This document shows, one piece after another, positions 24,301 to 31,803 of a stretch of 37,043 nt of DNA. Positions within the stretch are counted from its first letter, which is position 1. Each line of letters begins with the position of its first letter. This DNA is from an uncultured Clostridia bacterium (GTDB lineage Bacteria; Bacillota; Clostridia; Christensenellales; Borkfalkiaceae), in the NCBI GenBank assembly GCA_947624805.1, contig CANQLW010000010.1, positions 1 through 37,043 of the forward strand, read 5' to 3'. A program made the position numbers and the translations under genes. The notes below the pieces were generated by a model, which saw nothing but the letters and a program-made list of their open reading frames with translations, was not told the DNA's origin and ran no database searches.

Positions 24301-26226
24301 GGCTTCCTGAAGAACAGTAGCGGGATCACGATCGACGGATGCTCGATCGGGACGGAGGCGGGATATACCTTTATCGGTGGTCTCATCGGGCATACGTATT
24401 CCAGTGTTCAGTCGGATAATCTCACCGTGACAGACACTTCCGTCCGTTCGTCATGGAAGAGCGGCGGCGTTGTCGGCTATGTCGAAGGAGAACTGACTTT
24501 GAAAGAGGCGGATATCAAAGGCTTAGGATTTGAAGGCGAAGGTTTCTTCCCGTCGGGCGTCCTTGCGGGCGATCTGAACGGCGGAAAGGCGGAAGTCACA
24601 AACGCGACGATCGATTGTCCCGACGTTCCCCTGAACGGCGTGAGCAGTTCCAAGGCAGATGTCAAAGTCGATGGGCCCAAGACGGATATCCACGTCGAAA
24701 GCCTCGGCAATGCGGGCAGTTTCAATTTCACCCTTGACAAAAATGAAGAGACGGGCGATTCCGCCCAGCTTCAGGTCGGCAGTTCGCTTCCCGAGAATGT
24801 GACCATTAAGGATTCGGAAGGCAATGAGGTCAAGCAAGAACCCAACCCCGACGGCGACGGCGTCATCATGCAGGCATCGCCCAAGAATGTGGAGCTTTTC
24901 TACGGTCACGGCGAGATCCGCGGCAGCTATGATACCTTGCAGGCCGCGATCGACGCAGCGGAGGAGGGCGAGCGTATCTATCTCAAAGCAGATCTGGCCG
25001 AAGCATCGGTCACGGTCGGCACGGACAAAGTTGTCACGATCAATCTCTACGGCCACACCCTCACGGGGAATATCACGGTCGAGGGCGCGCTCATCCTTGA
25101 AAACGGCACCGTGAAGGGTTCGATCACGGTAAGCGGCGGCACGCTCACCCTTGCCGTTCCCGCGCTCGGCGAGGACGAGACGGCGATCAAGGAACTCACG
25201 ATCACGGCTACGGAAGGCAAGGCGATCGACGGTACCTACACCGTTGAGAAAAACGGCAATCAGGTCTGTGTGCAGGACGGGGAGACCGAGGTCAAGCTCA
25301 CCGGCGAGCACGCGTTCACAAAATATGTAGGCGAGGGCAACCGGATCCTTCTCGTCTGTGAATTTGACGATGAACCCTCCGGTCAGGCGATCACCGTCAC
25401 GACGGAGAAAACTGCTTATCCTTACATCGGCACGGCTTATACAGACCTTGCGGTCGTGACAAGCAATATTGCAGGGTTCGATCTCAAGGACGTCATCGTG
25501 AGCTATCTCTACAGTGCGACCGCGGAAGGCGCCTTTGCCGTGGCAGATTCCGTGCTGAAGGTCGGCTTCTACCGTGCACAGATCGAATACAATGACGTGA
25601 CCGCGTTTGCGACGTTCTCGATCAGCAAGACGTCGGCGACGATTTCCGGCATCACCGCGATCACCCAATACACGGGCGATAAGGTGTATGAAGGCGAGGC
25701 GGCGGGGGCTGTTGTCACCCTCGCAAACGGCACGACGATGTCGGCGGCGGAGATCGGGCTCACAGTCATCATCAGGGCGGAGCTCAGCGATTACAGCGTC
25801 GGCAAGCAGTTCGCAAAGATCGTGTCGATCAGCGTCGCGGGCGATGCCTTGACGGAATTTGAACTCGCTCCCGTCGGCAACCAGCTCTTCGCAGAGGTCG
25901 ACGTCACCCCGACGACGCTCACCGTCCGAGTCAATGGTGACGGCAGCGTGAGCTATGTCGGCTTCGTGGGCGGGGAAGATGAGAGCGTGCTCGGCGGCAA
26001 TCTGAAACTGGACTACACCGACAACGGCGACGGAACATCGACCGTGACCCCGAGCGGACTCGAGAGCAATAACTATCGTATCGTCTATGAAGTCGGCGTT
26101 GTCCGGAATAGCGTTTTGGGCAATGGAAACAACACGCTTTGGATCGTGCTCGCCGTGCTCGGAGCCGTGGCTGCGGCCGTCGGCATGGTTGCAGTCGTCT
26201 ACGCGGTCCGCCGTAAGAAAGACTAA
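21379..26226 (+). CDS. Giant surface protein, paralog 1: beta-helix/GLUG-like body with C-terminal membrane anchor
   Basis: This adhesin-like protein of 1615 aa has no assignable enzyme activity. A signal peptide (cleavage likely after VSA36) is followed by a beta-helix-like region with repeated GG-turn rungs (INGGNF, INGGTF, ITGGDF, ISGGTF) and the EMNSIT, LDLAGH and NYGTLSI motifs shared by all three paralogs. Around residues 905-1065 lie GLUG-like motifs (AGIIGES, GGLIGHT, GGVVGY, GVLAGDL). Next comes a second helix-like part (about 1150-1300), an MBG/YDG-like Ig domain (about 1415-1510), a conserved terminal block (about 1508-1578, SVSYVGFVGGEDESVLGG), and a membrane segment (about 1587-1609) with basic tail RRKKD. 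There is no LPXTG. The ATG at 21379 follows AGGAGG. Residues of about 110-670 are encoded by visibly lower-GC DNA than the rest. A role in adhesion or glycan contact is inferred from architecture. Confidence 0.88.
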   Translation: MKILKKHGLTFVLLAALVVTFTLGIVFALPAKTVSAADDVEYGEPVYVSSEKELKDTVANAGEIPTKIILDGNIEMNSITSKVNKKFYELTINRKQVIELDLAGHILSLSPASISTRGVIQNYGTLSIVDSSGDYSGAVVSNGYIHSEDDGVYWDASRSVIDNYGALTLNANIRMGCPAPTASGTDGYFNRICDIAQSALDSHLIRNLMEPPMGSDPDQTFYVASVTINGGNFDLDYSSALTNKFPYVMNHFILIRDAQLTINGGTFRNSQTHCYEGVRPWNPGFLVDLGYLSNRYGDVNNKKLLEDGYRHVNINITGGDFADKNLLTRFEDENALLYLAEYNKSEYGDTFSVSISGGTFPMDLSVYTDAQHMMIEEELSKDNKQYIVVPVDDNFINGYAVAKLELDGETPTLNGYYGSFEGAWSAAQTRAAMGQSTTIQLLKNIETKILFLNGVDKDVSMTIDLNGKEMKISVDGQNAAADNAFICADNSTSKPGVTTLVVCDTTEEQNGAINFVYPQKYDKYGSIYITQHMKFVLESGTLKRTGGGFNAVKGSNEHKKSIFYLVKGSYYQSAVTIKGGNILSMLSGGDQGHLISHGDDSGHNDDEWYNLANYTGDINIAFADDLSSKSGRGYRFSWNLSPILPEGVTGTTTSDGSFVVTYTQENENYMVGTTAYSTLADAIAAAQAGENHTVVLLRDRTEEGDVELPDGIKLDLNQYLNYTFAATKLSLNTGSAVMNGTVQANIVVKGAVTFSALTVKGDITVEESGKLVIGDGTYDGTLSAAQGGKLSLIGGKYLATGESYIPYIQAGFGAASENGGYRTVKAGIASDAALAWYESKGATEAGIQTAAVGDTYYINNENDFLYFTSIVNSGKDTFGDDTIILNSDLNFGDYTFLPAGAGSHAFNGTIDGNNKTMSNIVMKEFFAGIIGESGSACTVNDLTIKDSTFTAGSGYLDDLMTDSSWLAAGSVVGSGFLKNSSGITIDGCSIGTEAGYTFIGGLIGHTYSSVQSDNLTVTDTSVRSSWKSGGVVGYVEGELTLKEADIKGLGFEGEGFFPSGVLAGDLNGGKAEVTNATIDCPDVPLNGVSSSKADVKVDGPKTDIHVESLGNAGSFNFTLDKNEETGDSAQLQVGSSLPENVTIKDSEGNEVKQEPNPDGDGVIMQASPKNVELFYGHGEIRGSYDTLQAAIDAAEEGERIYLKADLAEASVTVGTDKVVTINLYGHTLTGNITVEGALILENGTVKGSITVSGGTLTLAVPALGEDETAIKELTITATEGKAIDGTYTVEKNGNQVCVQDGETEVKLTGEHAFTKYVGEGNRILLVCEFDDEPSGQAITVTTEKTAYPYIGTAYTDLAVVTSNIAGFDLKDVIVSYLYSATAEGAFAVADSVLKVGFYRAQIEYNDVTAFATFSISKTSATISGITAITQYTGDKVYEGEAAGAVVTLANGTTMSAAEIGLTVIIRAELSDYSVGKQFAKIVSISVAGDALTEFELAPVGNQLFAEVDVTPTTLTVRVNGDGSVSYVGFVGGEDESVLGGNLKLDYTDNGDGTSTVTPSGLESNNYRIVYEVGVVRNSVLGNGNNTLWIVLAVLGAVAAAVGMVAVVYAVRRKKD

Positions 26227-26239
26227 ATAAAATTCCTGT

Positions 26240-26267
26240 AAAGACCGCCGATTTTTCGGCGGTCTTT
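26240..26267 (+). terminator. Terminator after paralog 1
   Basis: A perfect 12-bp stem (26240-26251 with 26256-26267) has a TTTT loop. The same stem sequence with a different loop follows paralog 2. Confidence 0.88.
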
Positions 26268-26316
26268 ATAAAATGGGGGAAATCTTGTTTTTTCGAACAA
26301 AAATTCACCGAAATCC

Positions 26317-26345
26317 TTGACATTTTCTGACCGTAATGTTATGAT
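26317..26345 (+). promoter_or_regulatory. Promoter of surface paralog 2
   Basis: TTGACA (26317-26322) and TATGAT (26340-26345) are spaced by 17 nt; the predicted start is near 26352. Confidence 0.88.
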
Positions 26346-26351
26346 AAAACA

Positions 26352-26480
26352 AAACCGAGACACCCTCCTGCCCCCATGGGGGCAGTTTGCCATGAAATGG
26401 CAAACTGTAAAATCCCTACCGAGCGGGTATGTAGTCACGGTTTCAAGCATACTGAAAAGGGATTTTATTTAGGAGGATGT
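26352..26480 (+). promoter_or_regulatory. Structured 5' leader of surface paralog 2
   Basis: Hairpin 1 is CTGCCCCCATGGGGGCAG (26368-26385). Hairpin 2 (26383-26407, 11-bp stem, GAA loop) shares CAG with it. A perfect 10-bp stem TAAAATCCCT/AGGGATTTTA (26408-26417 and 26458-26467) encloses 40 nt in which ACCG/CGGT (26418-26421, 26438-26441) and GTATG/CATAC (26427-26431, 26448-26452) interleave, as in a pseudoknot or two alternative folds. AGGAGG (26471-26476) follows three nucleotides after the stem. Confidence 0.7.
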
Positions 26481-29400
26481 ATGAAAATATTGAGAAAACA
26501 CGGCCTGACGTTTGTCCTGCTTGCGGCGCTCATCGTGACCTTCGCGCTCGGCGTTGTATTCATGATGCCCGCAAAAACCGTCAGCGCGGATGAGGAGTTC
26601 GTTCCCCAAAACACAGTAACGGTTACGAGCGAGCAGGCCCTGAAAAAAGCCGTCGCGGACGCAGCCGATACGCCCACGAAGATCATACTCGGCGGGAATA
26701 TCGAGATGAACTCGGTCACAAGCGGCGCAGAAGGGACGAAATATTACGAATTGATCGTGGATAGGGGACAGCGCATTCAGCTCGACCTCGCGGGCCACAC
26801 GCTTTCGGTGATTCTCAATCCCACGAGCAAATACGTAATCGTGAACTACGGCACGCTCTCTATCATCGACTCCTCAGGGAATTACAGCGGGAAAGTCGTG
26901 TCGAACGGCTACATTGTAAAGCAAACTTCCGGCGACGATTGGAGTGTTGAAAATCCGGGCTATATTTGGCGTCCCGCGTCTGTTATTTATAGTTATGGCG
27001 ACCTGACGATCAATGCCAATATCGGTTTGGAAACGCCCGAGAGCAAGGGCGCACCCGGAGAAGACGGTTATTACAACGGCACACACCCGGAACACACAAG
27101 TATGATCATCAGCAGCCTTTATGTTCCCGATGCCGATGACCCCGATCAGACGATCTCCAATTCTTCCGTAACGGTCGAGGGCGGTACCTTCAGCGGTAAA
27201 TATATGTACGTGTTCCAATTGGAGGACGCGGATTTAACGATCAAAGACGGTACATTTACGACGCTTGCCTCTACGGGGTACATGAAAGAAACATATCTTT
27301 TTGCTACTGCGCCTTATGCTCCGGAGCCGAGCTATTGGCCGAGAGGTTATGAAGACGAGGATTATAACTTCACTTTATATCCGGGTGAAGCAGAAAAAGT
27401 CGAACAAACATTAAAGGAGCATTCAGATTTAATCGATAGGCTCACACCGTATCATCACAGCACGATCGAAATCATAGACGGAGATTTTACCGCATACACC
27501 GGGGACAGCAGCTGTTTCGAAATCGAGACTGAGGTCAATAAGTGCATAGAGATTGATCGTGAGCTCTGGGATTGGAAGAGAGAAAAGGTCGGAGAGGCGA
27601 CGTTCAGTTTTGCCTTAACGGGCGGCAGATGGGGGAGAGATCTCTCTGACTACGTTCCCGACGGGTATTGGATGGAACTTTTTCAGGAAACAACGCAAGA
27701 CGGTGACATCCTTAGCAAATATTATCAGGTAGGCCGCATCGATGAGAACAGAGCGGGGGCTCTTTTAGAGGTGAATGACGAGAAGCATTATTATTCTACT
27801 TTTGCCTCTGCCCTTTTGGCCGCAAAGACTGTGCAGGCGGAGACCCGCACGATTACGCTTTTATCGGATAATCAAATCGGCCAAATCGGACTCACGGACC
27901 TTAAGGGAGAGTTGCGGCTCGACCTGAACGGATATAAGCTCACGGTGGAACCGACGAATACGTATCATATTATCGGAGGCAACGGCGCCGCGTATAAAAA
28001 TACCTTTATCATTTGCGATGGGAGCGCTCAGCAGGAAGGCGAATTGATCTTGTCCGTTAAGAGCGGAAACGCGATTTCGAATGGCTCATTTATTCAAGTG
28101 AGCCAAAACACGAAATTTATCCTCGAAAGTGGGACGATTCGTCAAACGGGATATGTCCCCGCAACGTATTATGATGCCGAAGCTGCCTCTTACAAACGTA
28201 ATGTGAATCTGCTGTCCTTGTTCAAACTGAAGGATAAAGTTCAAATCACCAATTCAAATGTAAATACCTACGCGGACTGTGTTCAGATCAAGGGCGGGAA
28301 TATTCTCTCCGATCTGACATTCGGAACGGCGGACAACATCGTCGGTCGCCGCACGGGTGAACTGTTCGCTTGGTGGGATGGTAAATCTTACGCGTATCCT
28401 GATTATGAATGCGGTTTGGGCGACGGCGCCGTTTCTGCCGCAAATAAAAAAACAATCTTTGTTGTCGATCTGAAAGATTACCTTGCAGACGGCACCACAG
28501 CGTGCAGATTCGCTTGGGACTTCAACGATATTGTCTCCTCCGACGGTATGTCGAGCAGCTCCGACGGCAACGGCAACTATATTGTAACACTCGTCAGTGA
28601 AGAAGAGTATTTCATCGTCGGCACAAAAAAGGTCGCCACTTTGCAGGCAGCCCTTCAGGAGGCAAAGGAAAACGCTACGATCTCCGTTCTCAAAGACGCA
28701 ACCGTCTCGGGCGATGTTGAGATCGGAAACGGCATTACGCTCAATCTCAATTCTGTCGTGAATTTTAAGGTGACGTTCGAAGGTAAATTAACGCTCAAAG
28801 ACGGCGCTTCGATCAAGAACGGCACGATCATATGTAACGACATCACGCTTGACGGAGATGTGACGCTGGAAGATGTGACCGTCACGGGCAAGGACGACGT
28901 TGCTTCGGCCGTCACGGTGCAAGGCGGCACGGTCACCATCCCGAGCGGCAAATATAACTGTGATTTCACGGTCGGCGGCGGTACGCTCGATATCACGGGC
29001 GGCTTCTTCCGCGGCGATCAGATCGATGCGCTTGATCAATATTTCGGGGAATTCCTCGGCGGATATATCGCGGCGGGAGAAGCGTATCAACAGAACGAGC
29101 TTTACGAAGTGAAGTTCGCCCCCGATCTCGACGCGCAGGAATGGTATAAGAAATACAAGAATAACGCGGACAAGACGTTCCTGATCGGCAAGCCCGAAGA
29201 ATGGGGCTACTTTGCGCTCTATGTCAACAGCGGAGTTGACAGTTTTCAGGGAAAAATTGTAAAAATCAGCGCGAATCTTGATTTTGCCTCGGGCACTGCA
29301 AGCGGCATCGCTCTTGCCGCCGAAGCGAATGAGCCGAATTTCATGCCTGCAGGCAACAAGGCCCATTCCTTCTTTGGTACGATCGACGGAGATTATCATG

Positions 29401-31547
29401 TGATCAGCGGGATCGTCGCGCGGGAAAAGTATGTCGGCTTGATCGGTTATTCGGCATATAATTCGTCCGAAAACTCGCTACAGGTAAATAATTTAACCGT
29501 CAAAGATTCCGTCTTCACGGTGGGGAACGGTTTCCTCGATGCGTTTAATGTTGTGAATGCGACCAGCGAATTCTTGGCAGGCGGCGCAATTATCGGTTTT
29601 AGCCATTTCGGAGTCAAACAAGCGAACATCACACTCGATCATGTTACCGTCGATTGCGATACTGAGAATCTTGGTGCCCACAGAACTTACAGCGGCGCAA
29701 TCATCGGGCATACGTTTGGAGGTGTCTCGGTTGAAAATCTGGAGATGACGGGTTCTACCGTAATGGGCAACTGGAAAACGGGCGGCGTGGTCGGCTTTAA
29801 TGAGAGCGGAAGTATCGCCCTGAAAGAGGCCCATATCAGCGATGTCACAATCGACGGGAGCAGTAGTGCCGGCGTGGTGGCAGGACATACGCAGGGCTCG
29901 AACGTAACCCTTGAAAACTGTACGGTGGAGACGCCCGATCAGTCCTTGATCGGCTCCGCAAGTGTCAGAAAAGGGACGCAGGAGATCAAAATTACGGGAC
30001 CCAAGACGGACATCCATGTCGAGTCGCTCGGGCAACTCGATAATAAAAACGCAAATCAAACGGTTGCAATCGAACTTTCGACGGATGGAGAGGGCAACGC
30101 TTCGCAGGTGCAGTTTTCCTCGGGCGCGACGCTTCCCCCCAACCTGACCGTCACCAACAACGGCGATGAGGTAGATCTCAGCGGCGGTCTCAAGACCGAC
30201 CCCGAGAACGGCAGCTTCATCTTTGAAGCGGATCCTAAGCCCGTTGACCTTTACACCGATGAAGCGAACGAATCGGTCCATCAGGGGAGCTACTCGACCT
30301 TGACAGAGGCGCTTGCAAAGGCATCCAAGGGCGACAGAATTTACGTCAACGGAGATATCAAAGAAGACATCACGATCGCCGCGGATCAGGAAGTCATCAT
30401 CAACCTTCTTGGGAATACCCTCACGGGAAATATCACGATTCAGGCAAACGGAATGCTCACGCTGGAATACGGCACCGTGGCGGGTTCGATCACAAATAAC
30501 GGCACGCTCAAACTTGTGGTTCCCGCGCTCGGAGAGGGCGAGACGGCGATCAAAGAACTCAAGATCACGGCGGAAGGCAAGGCGATCGACGGCGAATATA
30601 CCGTTGAGACGAACGGCAATGAGGTCTGCGTCCGCGTAAGTGACAGCGAGATCTATCTTACGAAGGATCACGAGGCGGGCGCCTACACCGCCGCGGGCGA
30701 CACGATCACGATCCGTTGCCTGCATGATGACACTGTTCTCGGCACGGTGAGGATTGTCGCTCCTGCGAATGCAACGTTCAGCAATGAAAAAATCGAGGCG
30801 ACGGTTGAGATCGATCCCGAAGGATTTATCGAAGCTCCCGAGATCACCTACACGGACGCCGAGGGCAACCCTGTCGAGGAGATCCTCTCTGCGGGCAAGT
30901 ACACGGCAAGCATTAAGCTCGGCGATGTGACTGCAAGTGTCACGTTCGTGGTGAAACAGCAGGAACTCACCATCACCGATATCGAGGGTACGATCAGCTA
31001 TCAGGGCGATACGGCGCTCACGATCGATGTGGAGAGCTATACACTTAAAGACCTCAACGGGACAGTTGTCGAGCTCGAGAATATCACCGTGACGGTGACC
31101 CTCGAGAAGTCGAAGTACAGTGTCGGGAATGACCAGTACGCCCTCATCACAGAGATCCATATGAGCGGCAATGACAATTATGCACTCAGCACGGTCGGCA
31201 ACCAGCTCTATATGAAACTCGATGTCACCCCGACGACGCTCACCGTCAGAGTGAATAATGACGGCAGCGTGAGCTATGTCGGCTTTGTGGGCGGGGAAGA
31301 TGAGAGCGTGCTCGGCGGCAGTCTGAAGCTGGACTACACCGACAACGGCGACGGAACATCGACAGTGACCCCGAGCGGACTCGAGAGCATCAACTATCAC
31401 ATTGTCTATGAGGCAGGTATCGTCTCGAACAATGTCGCGGGCGGAGAGAATAACGCCCTTTGGATCGTGCTCGGCGTGCTCGGAGCCGTGGCTGTAGCAG
31501 CCGTTGCAACAGTGATCGTCTGCGAGGTACGCCGTAAGAGGAACTAA
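26481..31547 (+). CDS. Giant surface protein, paralog 2
   Basis: This is the longest of the three paralogs (1688 aa) and has the same plan. A signal peptide (cleavage likely after VSA36) comes first. A beta-helix-like N-terminal half follows, with EMNSVT, LDLAGHTLSV and NYGTLSI, but with its own variable region (rungs VEGGTF, IKDGTF, IDGDF, TGGRWG). GLUG-like motifs lie at about residues 965-1130 (VGLIGYS, GAIIGHT, GGVVGF, GVVAGHT). Then come the IHVESLG block, a second helix-like part, an Ig-like domain from about residue 1440 (VEIDPEGFIEAPEITYTDAEG, given in two pieces as VEIDPEGFIEA and PEITYTDAEG), an MBG-like domain and the conserved terminal block. The last part is a membrane anchor (about 1660-1682) with tail RRKRN. 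There is no sortase motif. The ATG at 26481 follows AGGAGG. The first ~105 codons and last ~250 codons are nearly identical in DNA to paralog 3. Confidence 0.88.
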   Translation: MKILRKHGLTFVLLAALIVTFALGVVFMMPAKTVSADEEFVPQNTVTVTSEQALKKAVADAADTPTKIILGGNIEMNSVTSGAEGTKYYELIVDRGQRIQLDLAGHTLSVILNPTSKYVIVNYGTLSIIDSSGNYSGKVVSNGYIVKQTSGDDWSVENPGYIWRPASVIYSYGDLTINANIGLETPESKGAPGEDGYYNGTHPEHTSMIISSLYVPDADDPDQTISNSSVTVEGGTFSGKYMYVFQLEDADLTIKDGTFTTLASTGYMKETYLFATAPYAPEPSYWPRGYEDEDYNFTLYPGEAEKVEQTLKEHSDLIDRLTPYHHSTIEIIDGDFTAYTGDSSCFEIETEVNKCIEIDRELWDWKREKVGEATFSFALTGGRWGRDLSDYVPDGYWMELFQETTQDGDILSKYYQVGRIDENRAGALLEVNDEKHYYSTFASALLAAKTVQAETRTITLLSDNQIGQIGLTDLKGELRLDLNGYKLTVEPTNTYHIIGGNGAAYKNTFIICDGSAQQEGELILSVKSGNAISNGSFIQVSQNTKFILESGTIRQTGYVPATYYDAEAASYKRNVNLLSLFKLKDKVQITNSNVNTYADCVQIKGGNILSDLTFGTADNIVGRRTGELFAWWDGKSYAYPDYECGLGDGAVSAANKKTIFVVDLKDYLADGTTACRFAWDFNDIVSSDGMSSSSDGNGNYIVTLVSEEEYFIVGTKKVATLQAALQEAKENATISVLKDATVSGDVEIGNGITLNLNSVVNFKVTFEGKLTLKDGASIKNGTIICNDITLDGDVTLEDVTVTGKDDVASAVTVQGGTVTIPSGKYNCDFTVGGGTLDITGGFFRGDQIDALDQYFGEFLGGYIAAGEAYQQNELYEVKFAPDLDAQEWYKKYKNNADKTFLIGKPEEWGYFALYVNSGVDSFQGKIVKISANLDFASGTASGIALAAEANEPNFMPAGNKAHSFFGTIDGDYHVISGIVAREKYVGLIGYSAYNSSENSLQVNNLTVKDSVFTVGNGFLDAFNVVNATSEFLAGGAIIGFSHFGVKQANITLDHVTVDCDTENLGAHRTYSGAIIGHTFGGVSVENLEMTGSTVMGNWKTGGVVGFNESGSIALKEAHISDVTIDGSSSAGVVAGHTQGSNVTLENCTVETPDQSLIGSASVRKGTQEIKITGPKTDIHVESLGQLDNKNANQTVAIELSTDGEGNASQVQFSSGATLPPNLTVTNNGDEVDLSGGLKTDPENGSFIFEADPKPVDLYTDEANESVHQGSYSTLTEALAKASKGDRIYVNGDIKEDITIAADQEVIINLLGNTLTGNITIQANGMLTLEYGTVAGSITNNGTLKLVVPALGEGETAIKELKITAEGKAIDGEYTVETNGNEVCVRVSDSEIYLTKDHEAGAYTAAGDTITIRCLHDDTVLGTVRIVAPANATFSNEKIEATVEIDPEGFIEAPEITYTDAEGNPVEEILSAGKYTASIKLGDVTASVTFVVKQQELTITDIEGTISYQGDTALTIDVESYTLKDLNGTVVELENITVTVTLEKSKYSVGNDQYALITEIHMSGNDNYALSTVGNQLYMKLDVTPTTLTVRVNNDGSVSYVGFVGGEDESVLGGSLKLDYTDNGDGTSTVTPSGLESINYHIVYEAGIVSNNVAGGENNALWIVLGVLGAVAVAAVATVIVCEVRRKRN

Positions 31548-31562
31548 ATCAAAATCACCTGT

Positions 31563-31590
31563 AAAGACCGCCGAACACTCGGCGGTCTTT
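31563..31590 (+). terminator. Terminator after paralog 2
   Basis: A perfect 12-bp stem (31563-31574 with 31579-31590) has an ACAC loop; the arms are identical to those of the terminator at 26240-26267. Confidence 0.88.
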
Positions 31591-31639
31591 ATAAATGTGC
31601 ACTTTTTCTACATTTTTCCAATAGATTTGAAGCAAACCC

Positions 31640-31668
31640 TTGACATTTTCTAATCGTAATGCTATGAT
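31640..31668 (+). promoter_or_regulatory. Promoter of surface paralog 3
   Basis: TTGACA (31640-31645) and TATGAT (31663-31668) are spaced by 17 nt. It is almost identical to the paralog 2 promoter. Confidence 0.88.
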
Positions 31669-31674
31669 AAAACA

Positions 31675-31803
31675 AAACCGAGACACCCTCCTGCCCCCAT
31701 GGGGGCAGTTTGCCATGAAATGGCAAACTGTAAAATCCCTACCGAGCAGGTATGTAGTCCCGGTTTCAAGCATACTGAAAAGGGATTTTATTTAGGAGGA
31801 AGT
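31675..31803 (+). promoter_or_regulatory. Structured 5' leader of surface paralog 3
   Basis: It has the same layout as the paralog 2 leader: hairpin 1 at 31691-31708, hairpin 2 at 31706-31730, the 10-bp stem at 31731-31740 and 31781-31790, interleaved ACCG/CGGT (31741-31744, 31761-31764) and GTATG/CATAC (31750-31754, 31771-31775), and AGGAGG at 31794-31799. Very few bases differ from copy 2 and those seen fall outside the stems. Confidence 0.7.

Noticed and set aside
26140-26226. Sortase (LPXTG) anchor on the surface paralogs
   Set aside because: No LPXTG-like motif precedes the C-terminal hydrophobic segment in any of the three; a plain membrane anchor fits better.
26352-26480. Cyclic-di-GMP or other known riboswitch
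   Set aside because: The leader lacks the conserved core motifs of the classes I can recall; the structure was recorded as unassigned instead.
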